Assembly: GCA_030267565.1 (NCBI GenBank)
Contig: BRXU01000052.1
Location: 62,001-126,000 of the forward strand
Length of the DNA stretch: 64,000 nt
Direction of reading: 5' to 3'
Source: Pleodorina starrii
Taxonomy: Eukaryota; Chlorophyta; Chlorophyceae; Chlamydomonadales; Volvocaceae
In this document: positions 43,186 to 51,507 of the stretch, piece by piece
How the letters are laid out: every line of letters starts with the position of its first letter
Position numbering within the stretch: the stretch's first letter is position 1
Notes under the pieces: model-generated
What the model saw: only the letters and a program-made list of their open reading frames with translations
Databases searched by the model: none
What the model was told of the DNA's origin: nothing
Translations under genes and position numbers: made by a program

Positions 43186-43222
43186 GTGAGCAGGCATGCC
43201 AGCATACTAGAAAGGCGGAATG

Positions 43223-43663
43223 TCACAGTCTGCGTTGTGAGTCAAAAAAGGACAAAGGGACATTCTCCTTCCTGAACAAATCCAATAGGTACTTGCCAAT
43301 GACGCGGCTATTGGGTGGAAGGTTAGAAAGATCCCACCGATCACGCGCGTCGGCGCACCCTTGGGAATTCACGTATATCATCGCCGTGACGAATTCGGTG
43401 ACGGTTATTTCACCCCACTCCATGCCAATGCTAAACGATTTCACATCCTTGTGTTGTAGGACGTCTTTTGCAAATTTCTTAAGGTCTTTGGATGCAGATA
43501 AATGTCTGGAATCAATCAACTGGAACAGGTCAAAGAGAGCCAACACTCTCGTTTGAGCAACACTGTTCGTGAGTTCATTGCTTGTAAACACACGCGCTAG
43601 GTCTATGATCCGCTGCAGTATCTTCGTTATCCACTTTGAAGGTTTCGGTTGCTTGTCTGCCAT
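43223..43663 (-). CDS. Hypothetical protein, 146 aa
   Basis: The gene encodes 146 residues from the ATG at 43663. It is helical in character, with a basic N-terminus (ADKQPKPSKWITK), several amphipathic helices and a C-terminal LPPNSRVIGKYLLDLFRKEN segment. There are no cysteines in motifs, no signal peptide and no membrane helix. It converges with the 42445 gene across a family B hairpin. I recognise no family. Confidence 0.6.
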   Translation of the reverse strand: MADKQPKPSKWITKILQRIIDLARVFTSNELTNSVAQTRVLALFDLFQLIDSRHLSASKDLKKFAKDVLQHKDVKSFSIGMEWGEITVTEFVTAMIYVNSQGCADARDRWDLSNLPPNSRVIGKYLLDLFRKENVPLSFFDSQRRL

Positions 43664-43721
43664 AGCTCGAAGTCCAGTTTCATTTTAAACAGAAAATTTT
43701 TAGTTGAACGGTGAGTTTGGG

Positions 43722-43828
43722 CAGGGTTGCTATCAGGCTGGTTATCTTCCTAAAAGACGGCGCAGCACGAGCTAATTATTGTGCACCATGCTGCGTCTGC
43801 CAAGTCTTTTTGGAAGATAGCAACCCTG
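43722..43828. repeat. Family A palindromic MITE with internal change
   Basis: It starts CAGGGTTGCTATCAGGCTGG, where a family C-like CAGGCTGG is nested just inside the left end. It has the usual GAGCTAATTATTGTGCACCA loop and ends AAGATAGCAACCCTG. It lies between the divergent 43663 and 43894 starts. Confidence 0.8.
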
Positions 43829-43893
43829 GTCCACTCATTTACGATGGCCCTGAAACGTGGTGGCACATGGATACGTAGAGGAAGTATTCATCA

Positions 43894-45264
43894 ATGCAAA
43901 ACATTTTGCCGATTATAATATATGTTTTGATGCAGAAGTCAGCAAAGAGAGGACAAGCAAAGAGGTCAGCAAAGAGGTCAGCAAAGAGGTCAGCAAAGAG
44001 GTCAGCAAAGAGGTCAGCAAAGAGGTCAGCAAAGAGGTCAGCAAAGAGGACAACAGCAGAGAGGACAACAGCAGAGAGGACAGCAAAGTATGGTGGGGCA
44101 TCTTTTCCCAATTTTATGCGTTTTTTAACTAGGTCGCGAGCAACTGGGTCAGCGCAGACTGGGTCAGCGCAGACTGGGCCACCAGCGACTCGGTCAGCGA
44201 CTGGGCCACCAGCGACTCGGTCAGCGACTGGGCCACCAGCGACTCGGTCAGCGACTGGGCCACCAGCGACCCATGAGTTTGGAGAATTTGTAGTCATTTT
44301 TTCCAATTTGAAATGGATTCAGGTGATGAAGTTTAGTGGAAATAGTTCATTGCCAGCTTCCAAAAGGTATCAATATGATACCGATGCTTCATATAATGAA
44401 GTCGAAAAGTATTCTGATGAATTACAATGGCGCGTGTTCATGCATGTCGAAATCGCCCCTATTATAGAGGCAGTAAATGAAGAAGATGAGGGACGTATAC
44501 TGGAAGAAGTTAAAAAATTGTCTGAAAGATATGTGCCATATGGTTTTATTGCAATCACACAGAAAGAAGGAATTAAATATATCTCACAGGAAGATGCTGA
44601 ATATATCAGGAAAAAGCTTGTTGATTCCATCAAAGTCGATTGCATTAATGAGGACATGGATCCGGTTGAAATGGAAGCTTGGGAAAATCTCTCTATCGAA
44701 GATCTGAGCAGTGTCATAAGATTTGGAGAACCTGCTACACTAGATGGAGGGAAAAGACGCAGTACAAGATGTTATACCACAAAAACATTGATGAACATAT
44801 TGAAGACAAACGTAAGGAATGAAAAGGTAAGGCTACCAGATCCACTAAATCCCGTGTACGAGTCCCCTCTGGAAGAAATTGATATCATCTTATCACGTGT
44901 ATCACAATATACAATAAGATTGCTAGAGTCCAGTTCGATTGCGGTAATAAGACACATTGATGTTAATGTATGCATTTCCAAGGTTGCTGCAATACTACAT
45001 TGCAAGGATTTGTTTTACAATGACCAAAACATCGGAAAACAGATAATTAAAGAATTTAAGGTATCTAAATTGGATAGCCGAGTATTAACTTATTCTGAAA
45101 TTTCACCGTTAATTATGTGCATACGCGTGTATAGTCCATATACAACTCTACAAATAATTCGCCGAATGTCTGACTGGACTACATGGCAAAAAATCTTCTG
45201 GAGTGGCACTCCAGTAGTCACTCGAGAAGAAGGGGTTTTAGAAAACGGTCACACTGATGGCTGA
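43894..45264 (+). CDS. Unknown protein with basic/Ala repeats and a globular C-terminal domain
   Basis: The gene encodes 456 residues if it starts at the ATG at 43894; a start at 44329 (MKFSGNSSLPASK) would give only the globular part. Residues about 18-60 come from a 12-bp array (KRSA units), and about 80-125 from a second array (ATGPPATRS units). The domain from about residue 145 is A+T-rich in codon use and has no membrane helix. It contains RCYTTKTLMNILKTNVRN followed by DPLNPVY, which recalls the Cys...L...(N/D)P(L/M)T pattern of U-box-like segments in giant-virus proteins, but the match is weak. Function unknown. Confidence 0.6.
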   Translation: MQNILPIIIYVLMQKSAKRGQAKRSAKRSAKRSAKRSAKRSAKRSAKRSAKRTTAERTTAERTAKYGGASFPNFMRFLTRSRATGSAQTGSAQTGPPATRSATGPPATRSATGPPATRSATGPPATHEFGEFVVIFSNLKWIQVMKFSGNSSLPASKRYQYDTDASYNEVEKYSDELQWRVFMHVEIAPIIEAVNEEDEGRILEEVKKLSERYVPYGFIAITQKEGIKYISQEDAEYIRKKLVDSIKVDCINEDMDPVEMEAWENLSIEDLSSVIRFGEPATLDGGKRRSTRCYTTKTLMNILKTNVRNEKVRLPDPLNPVYESPLEEIDIILSRVSQYTIRLLESSSIAVIRHIDVNVCISKVAAILHCKDLFYNDQNIGKQIIKEFKVSKLDSRVLTYSEISPLIMCIRVYSPYTTLQIIRRMSDWTTWQKIFWSGTPVVTREEGVLENGHTDG

Positions 45265-45355
45265 ACTTTGGATTCTGCCGCACTGACTTCAGTGTCTGCG
45301 CGCACACCACAACACCTGCATTCCTAAAATAATTAGGGTTCGTACGGTAAGTTAG

Positions 45356-45478
45356 CATGCCTGTCTGACAAGCTTAGAAGTGTGTTGTAAAGTTGATTTC
45401 TGCGACGAAGAGCAGCCATTCAGGCCCGACACGCTCGCGGGCATCGTGGAGGAGCGGGTGGAAGAGGAGGACATCTGA
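45356..45478 (+). pseudogene. Relic C-terminal ORF fragment with acidic tail
   Basis: After an in-frame stop at 45353, 40 codons encode CKVDFCDEEQPFRPDTLAGI and then an acidic VEERVEEEDI end. The bias looks coding but there is no start. A family A MITE begins two bases after its stop. It may be the remains of a deleted gene. Confidence 0.3.
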
Positions 45479-45479
45479 G

Positions 45480-45580
45480 CAGGATTGCTATCTTCCTAAA
45501 AGACTTGGCAGACGCTGCAGGAGCTAAATGTTTTGCACCATGCAGCGTCTGCCAAGTCTTTCAAGAAGATAGCAACCCTG
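45480..45580. repeat. Family A palindromic MITE (full length)
   Basis: It starts CAGGATTGCTATCTTCCTAA and ends AAGAAGATAGCAACCCTG, with arms AAGACTTGGCAGACGCTGCA and its complement and a GGAGCTAAATGTTTTGCACC loop. The flanking 8-mers do not match. Confidence 0.9.
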
Positions 45581-45856
45581 TGTGCGATGGCTCTTTGGCA
45601 GCGGTCTGTTGTTCGTGGCAAGATGTCCAGGACACCAGATACCAGGGCCGTCAAGTATTCTTCGTGCTCCCCTGGCTCGGCCCCAGGGCTATCTTCTTGA
45701 AAGACTTGGCAGACGCTGCAGGGGCTAAATGTTTTGCATCATGCAGCGTCTGCCAAGTCTTTCAAGAAGATAGCAACCCTGCTCGGCCCCGATGTCAAGC
45801 AGGCAGCGACCGACTGGTGTTTTTCATGGCTGTTGCTCAGATCTTCCACTGGATGA
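45581..45856 (+). pseudogene. Relic ORF interrupted by a family A MITE
   Basis: The sequence on either side of the MITE at 45684-45781, without the inserted repeat and one 8-bp duplication, lies in one open frame: it carries CSWQDVQDTRYQGRQVFFVL before the insertion and a short Trp/Leu-rich end after it, closing at the stop at 45854. No start codon is clear. This looks like a gene remnant hit by transposition. I recognise no family. Confidence 0.3.
45684..45781. repeat. Family A palindromic MITE with perfect 8-bp duplication
   Basis: It begins CAGGGCTATCTTCTTGAAAG and ends AAGAAGATAGCAACCCTG. The 8-mer CTCGGCCC occurs immediately before (45676-45683) and after (45782-45789). This is the clearest proof of insertion for this family. 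Confidence 0.93.
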
Positions 45857-46064
45857 AATGAGATGTGCTAGCTAAAAATGCCGTATTGCTGCTGCAGCTG
45901 CTATCTCTTGTAAATGCGGGGTGATCGTTGTCCAGGAGCTCAATCACGGCCGACTGCGCGGCTCGTGAAGAACGCAGACTAGGACACTACACAGAAGCAA
46001 CAAGGACACGACAAGGACGACAAAAAGGTCATCACCGTCTCGGGCCGTCATTCATCGCTTTATA
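45857..46064. other. Intergenic region, nothing recognised
   Basis: This stretch lies downstream of the 46065 gene, whose stop is at its right edge. I see no gene, hairpin or repeat. With the preceding relics and MITEs it completes the 800-bp gap after the 43894 gene. Confidence 0.5.
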
Positions 46065-48737
46065 TTAATAATCCATGACGGTGCGAAACAAATTTGGAGG
46101 TTCTTTTGTATCAGTAGCCGCTGCTTCGGACCGAAACTGAGTTTTGGCAAAAGGAGAAGAAGCAGTAGATCTAAGATCTATACTCTTGTTCGAAAATGTG
46201 GGTTTCGTCCCGAGCCCTGAATCAGTCTCACTTCTCACGGTTCTCCTTTGTTCAGAGGATTGCCCATCCTTCAAAGTCTGTGGGAACGTTAACTGCAAAA
46301 TGCCATGGTTTCTTGTAGTAGTCGATGTGCGTTTGCGCCCTTCGTCGGCACCATGTTCCCTATCTGTGAGGAGAGTTTCAATCCGTGACGTTTTTGACGA
46401 TTCTGAGGTTTGTGGCGGTGGTAGTGGCAATTTGACCGTGTGTTTGCTTGTAGGATAAGCTGATATACGCCAAGGGTGGTTACTAGTACGGTGATTTATA
46501 TACCTATTTTGAAAACACACAAACCAGATGCTGATTTTTGTGTTATTCTCGCTTACTGATATATCAAGACTTCCTTCATCGGACAGTGATACATTCATGA
46601 TACTGAGTGTCCGCATACTCACCTTCCAAAATAATTCCACATCCTTACTGTAGGGGTTAGGTGGCATTCTAAGGATTGCCAGCGTCTTTCTGTTTAAAAT
46701 TCCGAACACAGGAGTTAAAGGTACCTCCAAGGTGCGTACACCGGCTTCCCACACAAAACGTGTACCATTAGAAAGTACCAGGTTTCCGTCTGATTGCAGG
46801 TGCAGCTTATGCATTTCATTTGGTGATGAAAGTGTGTCAATAGATTTGTTCAGTAACACGTTAAAGTTTTCAACTCTTGCCGTTCGGGGGAGTGTTACAC
46901 GACGTTTTCGGGCATGGTCGAAGCAATAGAAGAAGACGAGGTTAATGTTATTATTTATCTTATCAAGAAGCTCAATACTGCCATCTTGGTTTAAATCTAT
47001 CGAGTCTATGTTTTTGATGTGGGGCATGATGCTTCGAAATGACCAGATTATGCTTTGATTTTTGGTTGTGTGACATTTTATGACCACCAAGTCCCGTGTC
47101 CCATCCGCAGGAAGAACTGGAACAATCTCTAATTTGAAAGTAGTTTGGGGAGGATGTGCCTTGATTATTTCATGGGCTGATGATTGATAAAGTATCACAC
47201 CTGCATTGTACAAGGTGAGTTGCCCTGTCTCCTGAGAGAGCTTTAGAGAAGTGGATCCCTTGCGCAATTCATCTTTGGAAGAGTCCAGTATGACCTTGTG
47301 TTGTGCTGCACTCGACTGGGCGGATTGAGGTGAGGTTGAGTTGCGGGAATCATATGTGGATCCTTTTGAACTAGGAGTACGAGCGGGGGATGGTATCTGT
47401 GTAGGGGACGAACTGAAAAGGGAACTTAAACTTTGGCGTGGCGAACGTTGAGTGGGAGTGGGTGGTGGTGTGGGTGGAGCTGGTCTAACAGGGATTAAAG
47501 CTTTTCCAGTTGCATTTTGCGTGTCACGGGTTATTCGACCTTTTTGAACGGCTCCTTTTGTTGTGTTAGTAGCTCTAGGTTGTTGGGGATTTCCCGCAGC
47601 TTTGCGCACGGGCCATCGTGTTCCATTTTCCGTGTTTTTGGTTGTTTGATCATTTTTAAAGGGGCCTGCTGGTCTGTTTGCAGCTTTAGGTTGTTGGGGC
47701 TTTCTCGCAGCTTCGACCAAGGTCTTATTTTGGGTTGACGGCTGGGAAACCTTTTTTTTTCCAGTTGCATTTTGCGCTTTTTTGGTTGTTTGATCCTTTT
47801 CAAGGGTTCCTTCTGTTGTGTTTGTAGCTTTAGGTTGTTTGGGAATTCCCGCAGATTTGCTTGGTTTTCCATTTTGGGTTGACGGCTGGGAAACCTTTTT
47901 TTTTCCAGTTGCATTTTGCGCTTTTTTGGTTGTTTGATCCTTTTCAAGGGTTCCTTCTGTTGTGTTTGTAGCTTTAGGTTGTTGGGGAATTCCCGCAGCT
48001 TTGCTTGGTTTTCCATTTTGCATAAACGGCTGATCTCTTTCAGAATTATGCATGCCCACGTTTTTTCCAGTTGCATTTTGCGTGTTTTGTGGTCCTTGAT
48101 TGCGTCGAGTTTGTGACAAGGGCGGGGAGCTTCGGACTTGGTGGCTTTCCTTTATTTGCTGGGTTACTTTCTGCAAGAGTTCCACTGGAAATACATAACA
48201 TTCGAGCTTGCAACCATATTCTTTCATCTGTATCCATATCATGTACGTTGCATGGTCTCCCAGTAGCAACTCTTCAGTAAACGAAGGGAACACGTGATCT
48301 GTGTATGTGAAAGATGATAAATACACCTTATTCGGCGTGAAGGACCATGAAAATTCAAAATCATGTGACCGCATTAAATTTTTTTTGAAGTAGTCGAGAC
48401 CTTTCTTATGAAATGTGGCCACATCAACATCACGGATAATGCACATTGTTTGATAGGTTGGTGTGCAGAAGTTTTCAGTCTTCCTCCGATCAGCGTATTC
48501 TAGTATAGTCGCGTGTATGTTTGCATCGGGGTGCAACCCAACCTCGATACCAGCCAAATTAACTTGAAGTTTACGCCTATCATATGTGTGGTACGTAAGT
48601 TCAGGAACGTGGGATCTCTGAATTTTTAGAACGATATTTTTTGAAGAATCACATCTATTCGTGGCAACGGCATTCGCAGTGTTAACTCGGAAGTCTTTCC
48701 CAAAGTCAGTCGGTTTCATCCCATCAATCCTTACCAT
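46065..48737 (-). CDS. Large protein with Asn/Thr/Lys-rich repeats and bulb-type lectin-like domain
   Basis: The gene encodes 890 residues from the ATG at 48737; a GTG at 48761 would add eight. The N-terminal 215 residues look globular but unrecognised. Residues about 220-410 hold about four copies of a ~50-residue repeat (PKATNTTEGTLEKDQTTKKA type) with several N-x-T sites. A Ser/Pro-rich linker follows. From about 500 to 760 the sequence resembles bulb-type mannose-binding (B-lectin) repeats: SLKLSQETGQLTLYNAGVIL, then LHLQSDGNLVLSNGTRFVW, which carries a QxDxNxV-like sugar-binding signature, then a third SLSDEGSLDIS block. The C-terminal 130 residues are disordered. A glycan-binding surface or structural protein is plausible, next to a GT90-like enzyme. 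Confidence 0.65.
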   Translation of the reverse strand: MVRIDGMKPTDFGKDFRVNTANAVATNRCDSSKNIVLKIQRSHVPELTYHTYDRRKLQVNLAGIEVGLHPDANIHATILEYADRRKTENFCTPTYQTMCIIRDVDVATFHKKGLDYFKKNLMRSHDFEFSWSFTPNKVYLSSFTYTDHVFPSFTEELLLGDHATYMIWIQMKEYGCKLECYVFPVELLQKVTQQIKESHQVRSSPPLSQTRRNQGPQNTQNATGKNVGMHNSERDQPFMQNGKPSKAAGIPQQPKATNTTEGTLEKDQTTKKAQNATGKKKVSQPSTQNGKPSKSAGIPKQPKATNTTEGTLEKDQTTKKAQNATGKKKVSQPSTQNKTLVEAARKPQQPKAANRPAGPFKNDQTTKNTENGTRWPVRKAAGNPQQPRATNTTKGAVQKGRITRDTQNATGKALIPVRPAPPTPPPTPTQRSPRQSLSSLFSSSPTQIPSPARTPSSKGSTYDSRNSTSPQSAQSSAAQHKVILDSSKDELRKGSTSLKLSQETGQLTLYNAGVILYQSSAHEIIKAHPPQTTFKLEIVPVLPADGTRDLVVIKCHTTKNQSIIWSFRSIMPHIKNIDSIDLNQDGSIELLDKINNNINLVFFYCFDHARKRRVTLPRTARVENFNVLLNKSIDTLSSPNEMHKLHLQSDGNLVLSNGTRFVWEAGVRTLEVPLTPVFGILNRKTLAILRMPPNPYSKDVELFWKVSMRTLSIMNVSLSDEGSLDISVSENNTKISIWFVCFQNRYINHRTSNHPWRISAYPTSKHTVKLPLPPPQTSESSKTSRIETLLTDREHGADEGRKRTSTTTRNHGILQLTFPQTLKDGQSSEQRRTVRSETDSGLGTKPTFSNKSIDLRSTASSPFAKTQFRSEAAATDTKEPPNLFRTVMDY

Positions 48738-48814
48738 GGTTATGATAAATAAATACAGCACTCTGAAATGATGACCTGGGGTGGGGGAAAGGTTTGAGTT
48801 GGCGAGGTTGGGAG

Positions 48815-48867
48815 CAGGGTGAACTTTGGGTCGTTTTCTGGCGACTTGTCAATCGCCCTGCACCCTG
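48815..48867. repeat. Family B MITE, internally deleted, perfect 8-bp duplication
   Basis: It begins CAGGGTGAACTTTGGGTCG and ends GTCAATCGCCCTGCACCCTG. GTTGGGAG occurs immediately before (48807-48814) and immediately after (48868-48875). Confidence 0.9.
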
Positions 48868-48888
48868 GTTGGGAGGGCTTCTGCCCAT

Positions 48889-50451
48889 TTAAGACATCTG
48901 AGATTCGTTAAAATCCCGGTTTGTGACCCCATGATCTTTTATCACTTTCGCAAATATATAATCTATAATGGCTTCTTTTGTGAAATGGTTTTCTGCAAAC
49001 TCTACTGAGTTTTGTGCGATCTTGCTAGCCTCATCCTCATTCTCTTTAAGACTGTCAAATTTATCGATAAGTTCTTTTACGCTTCTAAATGAGACCACAC
49101 TGTTCTCAAAACCGTCGAAATCGTAAAACCAAGACCTTAAATCAGAACGATGAAGAAATATGCATGAATTGTAAGTCATCTCGTATGGAAGCCTCCATGG
49201 TGTAGCAAATCCATCCATGTCCAAAATGAATTTATATTTACTTTGTTCGACCATGGACATCTGCTTGACAGTCCTGAAGTCAGGCCAGGATTTCCTGATT
49301 TCATCGATATCTGACCAGGTTAACCTGTCAGACTCGAAGATGGTACTGGTTGTTAGTTCTGTTATACCGACATCGAGGAATTCGCCATTTTTATAGTTAT
49401 CTTGTAGTCCTTTGAGAATATGAAGCCTATCATTCTTATCTATGTCATTGGGGAAACACGATGTATTTCGCCCCCTGAAAACCATTTTATCATGTTTGTC
49501 TTCCCATTCGGTGTGTGGCTTACCATTGTACAGCGCGCGGCATTTGTCACCAAATGGTTTTTTTGTCGCGAATTCCCATACATCTGGATAAGGCAAACAT
49601 AAATCACAGTGGTTATCAGAAGTGCTGAATGAAAATATAGGAAATATATCGCTGCATTTATATCGTGTATCAATCCCGAGATCCTTGCCCGGGCATCGTG
49701 AGTATATAATCGTATTGCAATCACGCAATACAATAGGATTATCAAAATAGTTTACAAAAATGACAAAGTCATCGTCCCGTAGCTTTTCTGCGTGCTTCAG
49801 ATAGGTCTCATTAAACATGTTCACCAACGTGCTCTGGTAAAAGTCGAAATTCTCCCACCATTTGTCCCAATACCACATGACGCAACCCATGAAGATGTAA
49901 TGTTTCTCCTGTCCAGAAAGCTCGTGGTAAGATTCTTCGCAATTTTCTTTCGAATGACATTCGCCCTGTTGGTTTCTTCTGATTGCTTCGACCTTTTTTC
50001 GAGCAATATCAACAAATAAGTTTGGGTGCATGCTCATTAGACGTGCAACATCAATCTGAACTGTAGTAATGTTGCAAATAACAGTTGCCTTTACAACGTT
50101 GTCATCTTTTTTATGAGAAAATACCATCCCAAAACCGGGATACTTGAAAAGGAAGTCGCAGGTATTGGACACTTTTGTCCGATCTGCATTATTTAAATAC
50201 ATGGACTGTAAAGTATCCTTAAGAACCTCGAGTTGTTTTTCGTCAAATACCTTTCCTATCGTTTTATATTTGATACAATCACCATTACTGTGTTGTGTTG
50301 ACTGATCCAATGTGCTGCTAGTAGTAGCTGTAGCCGAGGCTGTAGTTGTAGTTGTAGTTGTAGTTGTAGTTGTAGTTGAGCTTTCGTCACTCACTGAGTG
50401 TGTCCGTTTTCTATTGGGTCGACGTCTTGTGTCAAATCCGGATCCGTCCAT
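48889..50451 (-). CDS. GT90/CAP10-like glycosyltransferase
   Basis: The gene encodes 520 residues from the ATG at 50451. After a basic start (RRRPNRKRTHS) there is a poly-Thr tract (about 27-40) from a GTAGTT array. The C-terminal half has the marks of the GT90 (CAP10/KDELC/POGLUT) family: an LPYPDVWEF block, then WEDKHDKMVFRGRNTS near residue 320, and KYKFILDMDGFATPWRLPYE near 405, followed by SDLRSWFYDFDGFENSVVSF and a helical end typical of the family. GT90 enzymes transfer xylose or glucose to proteins or glycans. No signal peptide is visible, unlike ER-resident host members, which would suit a viral cytoplasmic or virion glycosylation role. It lies beside the lectin-like protein gene on the same strand. 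Confidence 0.75.
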   Translation of the reverse strand: MDGSGFDTRRRPNRKRTHSVSDESSTTTTTTTTTTTTASATATTSSTLDQSTQHSNGDCIKYKTIGKVFDEKQLEVLKDTLQSMYLNNADRTKVSNTCDFLFKYPGFGMVFSHKKDDNVVKATVICNITTVQIDVARLMSMHPNLFVDIARKKVEAIRRNQQGECHSKENCEESYHELSGQEKHYIFMGCVMWYWDKWWENFDFYQSTLVNMFNETYLKHAEKLRDDDFVIFVNYFDNPIVLRDCNTIIYSRCPGKDLGIDTRYKCSDIFPIFSFSTSDNHCDLCLPYPDVWEFATKKPFGDKCRALYNGKPHTEWEDKHDKMVFRGRNTSCFPNDIDKNDRLHILKGLQDNYKNGEFLDVGITELTTSTIFESDRLTWSDIDEIRKSWPDFRTVKQMSMVEQSKYKFILDMDGFATPWRLPYEMTYNSCIFLHRSDLRSWFYDFDGFENSVVSFRSVKELIDKFDSLKENEDEASKIAQNSVEFAENHFTKEAIIDYIFAKVIKDHGVTNRDFNESQMS

Positions 50452-50514
50452 GCTTTCTACACGGCGGGGTGTATACTTTTCATTTAGAATTCTTCTTGGG
50501 CTTATTACTCCAGG

Positions 50515-50615
50515 CAGGCTTGCTATTTTCCTAAAAGACTTGGCAGCAGGCTGCAGGAGCTAAATGTTTTCACCATGCAGCGTCTGCCAAGTCTTTTAGG
50601 ACGATAGCAACCCTG
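50515..50615. repeat. Family A palindromic MITE (full length)
   Basis: It starts CAGGCTTGCTATTTTCCTAA and ends AGGACGATAGCAACCCTG, with the GGAGCTAAATGTTTTCACCA loop. A short duplication (GCAGCAGGCTGC) replaces part of the left arm. It lies between the 50669 gene's stop and the 50451 gene's start. Confidence 0.87.
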
Positions 50616-50668
50616 ATACATTTTGCGACTTTCAGTAACTCGCTCCTCAGCACCGTGCACCATTACCC

Positions 50669-51370
50669 TTAGCGAACCTGCGGCGGCGTTTGCGCCTTGA
50701 AAGTCCCCGCGCTGTTTGCAACCACGTAAATCCACGGCATCTTCAGGTTATGAAACTTCTTCTTGACCACGCTCTCCGAGAACTTGCTCCCACCAAACGC
50801 GAGCACGACAGCCCGCTCGCAGTAGTCCGCCACGTGGAGTGCTTGGTAGTCCGCAAGCACGGTCTCGTCTGACTCCCGCTCCTCGGCGCTCAGCTCCTTG
50901 AGCCACTCCCAGGTTTGAACGGACGCAAAAAGCTGTGACCGGGCTTTTCTGGCATGTGTGTCCATGTTGCGCTTCGCCTCTACCAGCACAACAACATCAC
51001 GCCCATCGTGGCAGCCCACGACCAGGCCGTCGAGGTCACCGACCCCGACCGTGCTCTGGTATGTGTACCGGGTGTCAAAGATGACTTGACCATCCTCCAG
51101 CAGCTCGGCCACCGCACGCGCCACCCCCTCCTCGATAAGGTGGTCGTCAGTATCATCAGTATCATCAGTATCATCCGTATCACGGTAGCCTTGCATATGC
51201 CTTAACTGCTCATAGTTGTCCTTCTTGGCATCCTGCTCCTTCAGGCGCTTCTCCACAAGGTCGTTGGCCCGTCGCTGCTCCAAGGCTAATGCCATCAGGC
51301 TCTGGTTCGTCCGGCGGCTGTTCGCAACGTCTTGCTCGCCGAAGACGTCCAACATGTTCGCCTTTTCCAT
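50669..51370 (-). CDS. PD-(D/E)XK superfamily nuclease-like protein
   Basis: The gene encodes 233 residues from the ATG at 51370; a GTG at 51391 would add seven. After a helical N-terminus and a DTDD repeat (about residues 62-74, from a 9-bp array) comes VGVGDLDGLVVG, a short turn and VVVLVEAKRNM: a D...E-x-K arrangement (about Asp108-110, Glu129, Lys131) followed by a helix with KARSQL. This is the restriction-endonuclease fold core, as in many protist and viral nucleases. The C-terminus has a hydrophobic strand (WIYVVANSAG). It is the last gene before the right satellite block and appears complete. Confidence 0.7.
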   Translation of the reverse strand: MEKANMLDVFGEQDVANSRRTNQSLMALALEQRRANDLVEKRLKEQDAKKDNYEQLRHMQGYRDTDDTDDTDDTDDHLIEEGVARAVAELLEDGQVIFDTRYTYQSTVGVGDLDGLVVGCHDGRDVVVLVEAKRNMDTHARKARSQLFASVQTWEWLKELSAEERESDETVLADYQALHVADYCERAVVLAFGGSKFSESVVKKKFHNLKMPWIYVVANSAGTFKAQTPPQVR

Positions 51371-51469
51371 GGCGGCGAAGCCGAAGCGCACTCGCAGGTA
51401 GAGAGGGCTTCTCGATTCGTGCCCAGGTGGTCGATAGCGATCGTCACTGTAACAGAGAAACCTTTTATG

Positions 51470-51507
51470 CAGGGTGCGGGGCGATTAACAAATCGCCCCG
51501 CACCCTG
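51470..51507. repeat. Minimal 38-bp family B MITE with perfect 8-bp duplication
   Basis: CAGGGTGCGGGGCGATT and AATCGCCCCGCACCCTG are perfect inverted ends around a 4-base centre. CTTTTATG flanks it on both sides (51462-51469 and 51508-51515). The rest of 51508-51645 has no gene that I can support. Confidence 0.93.
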
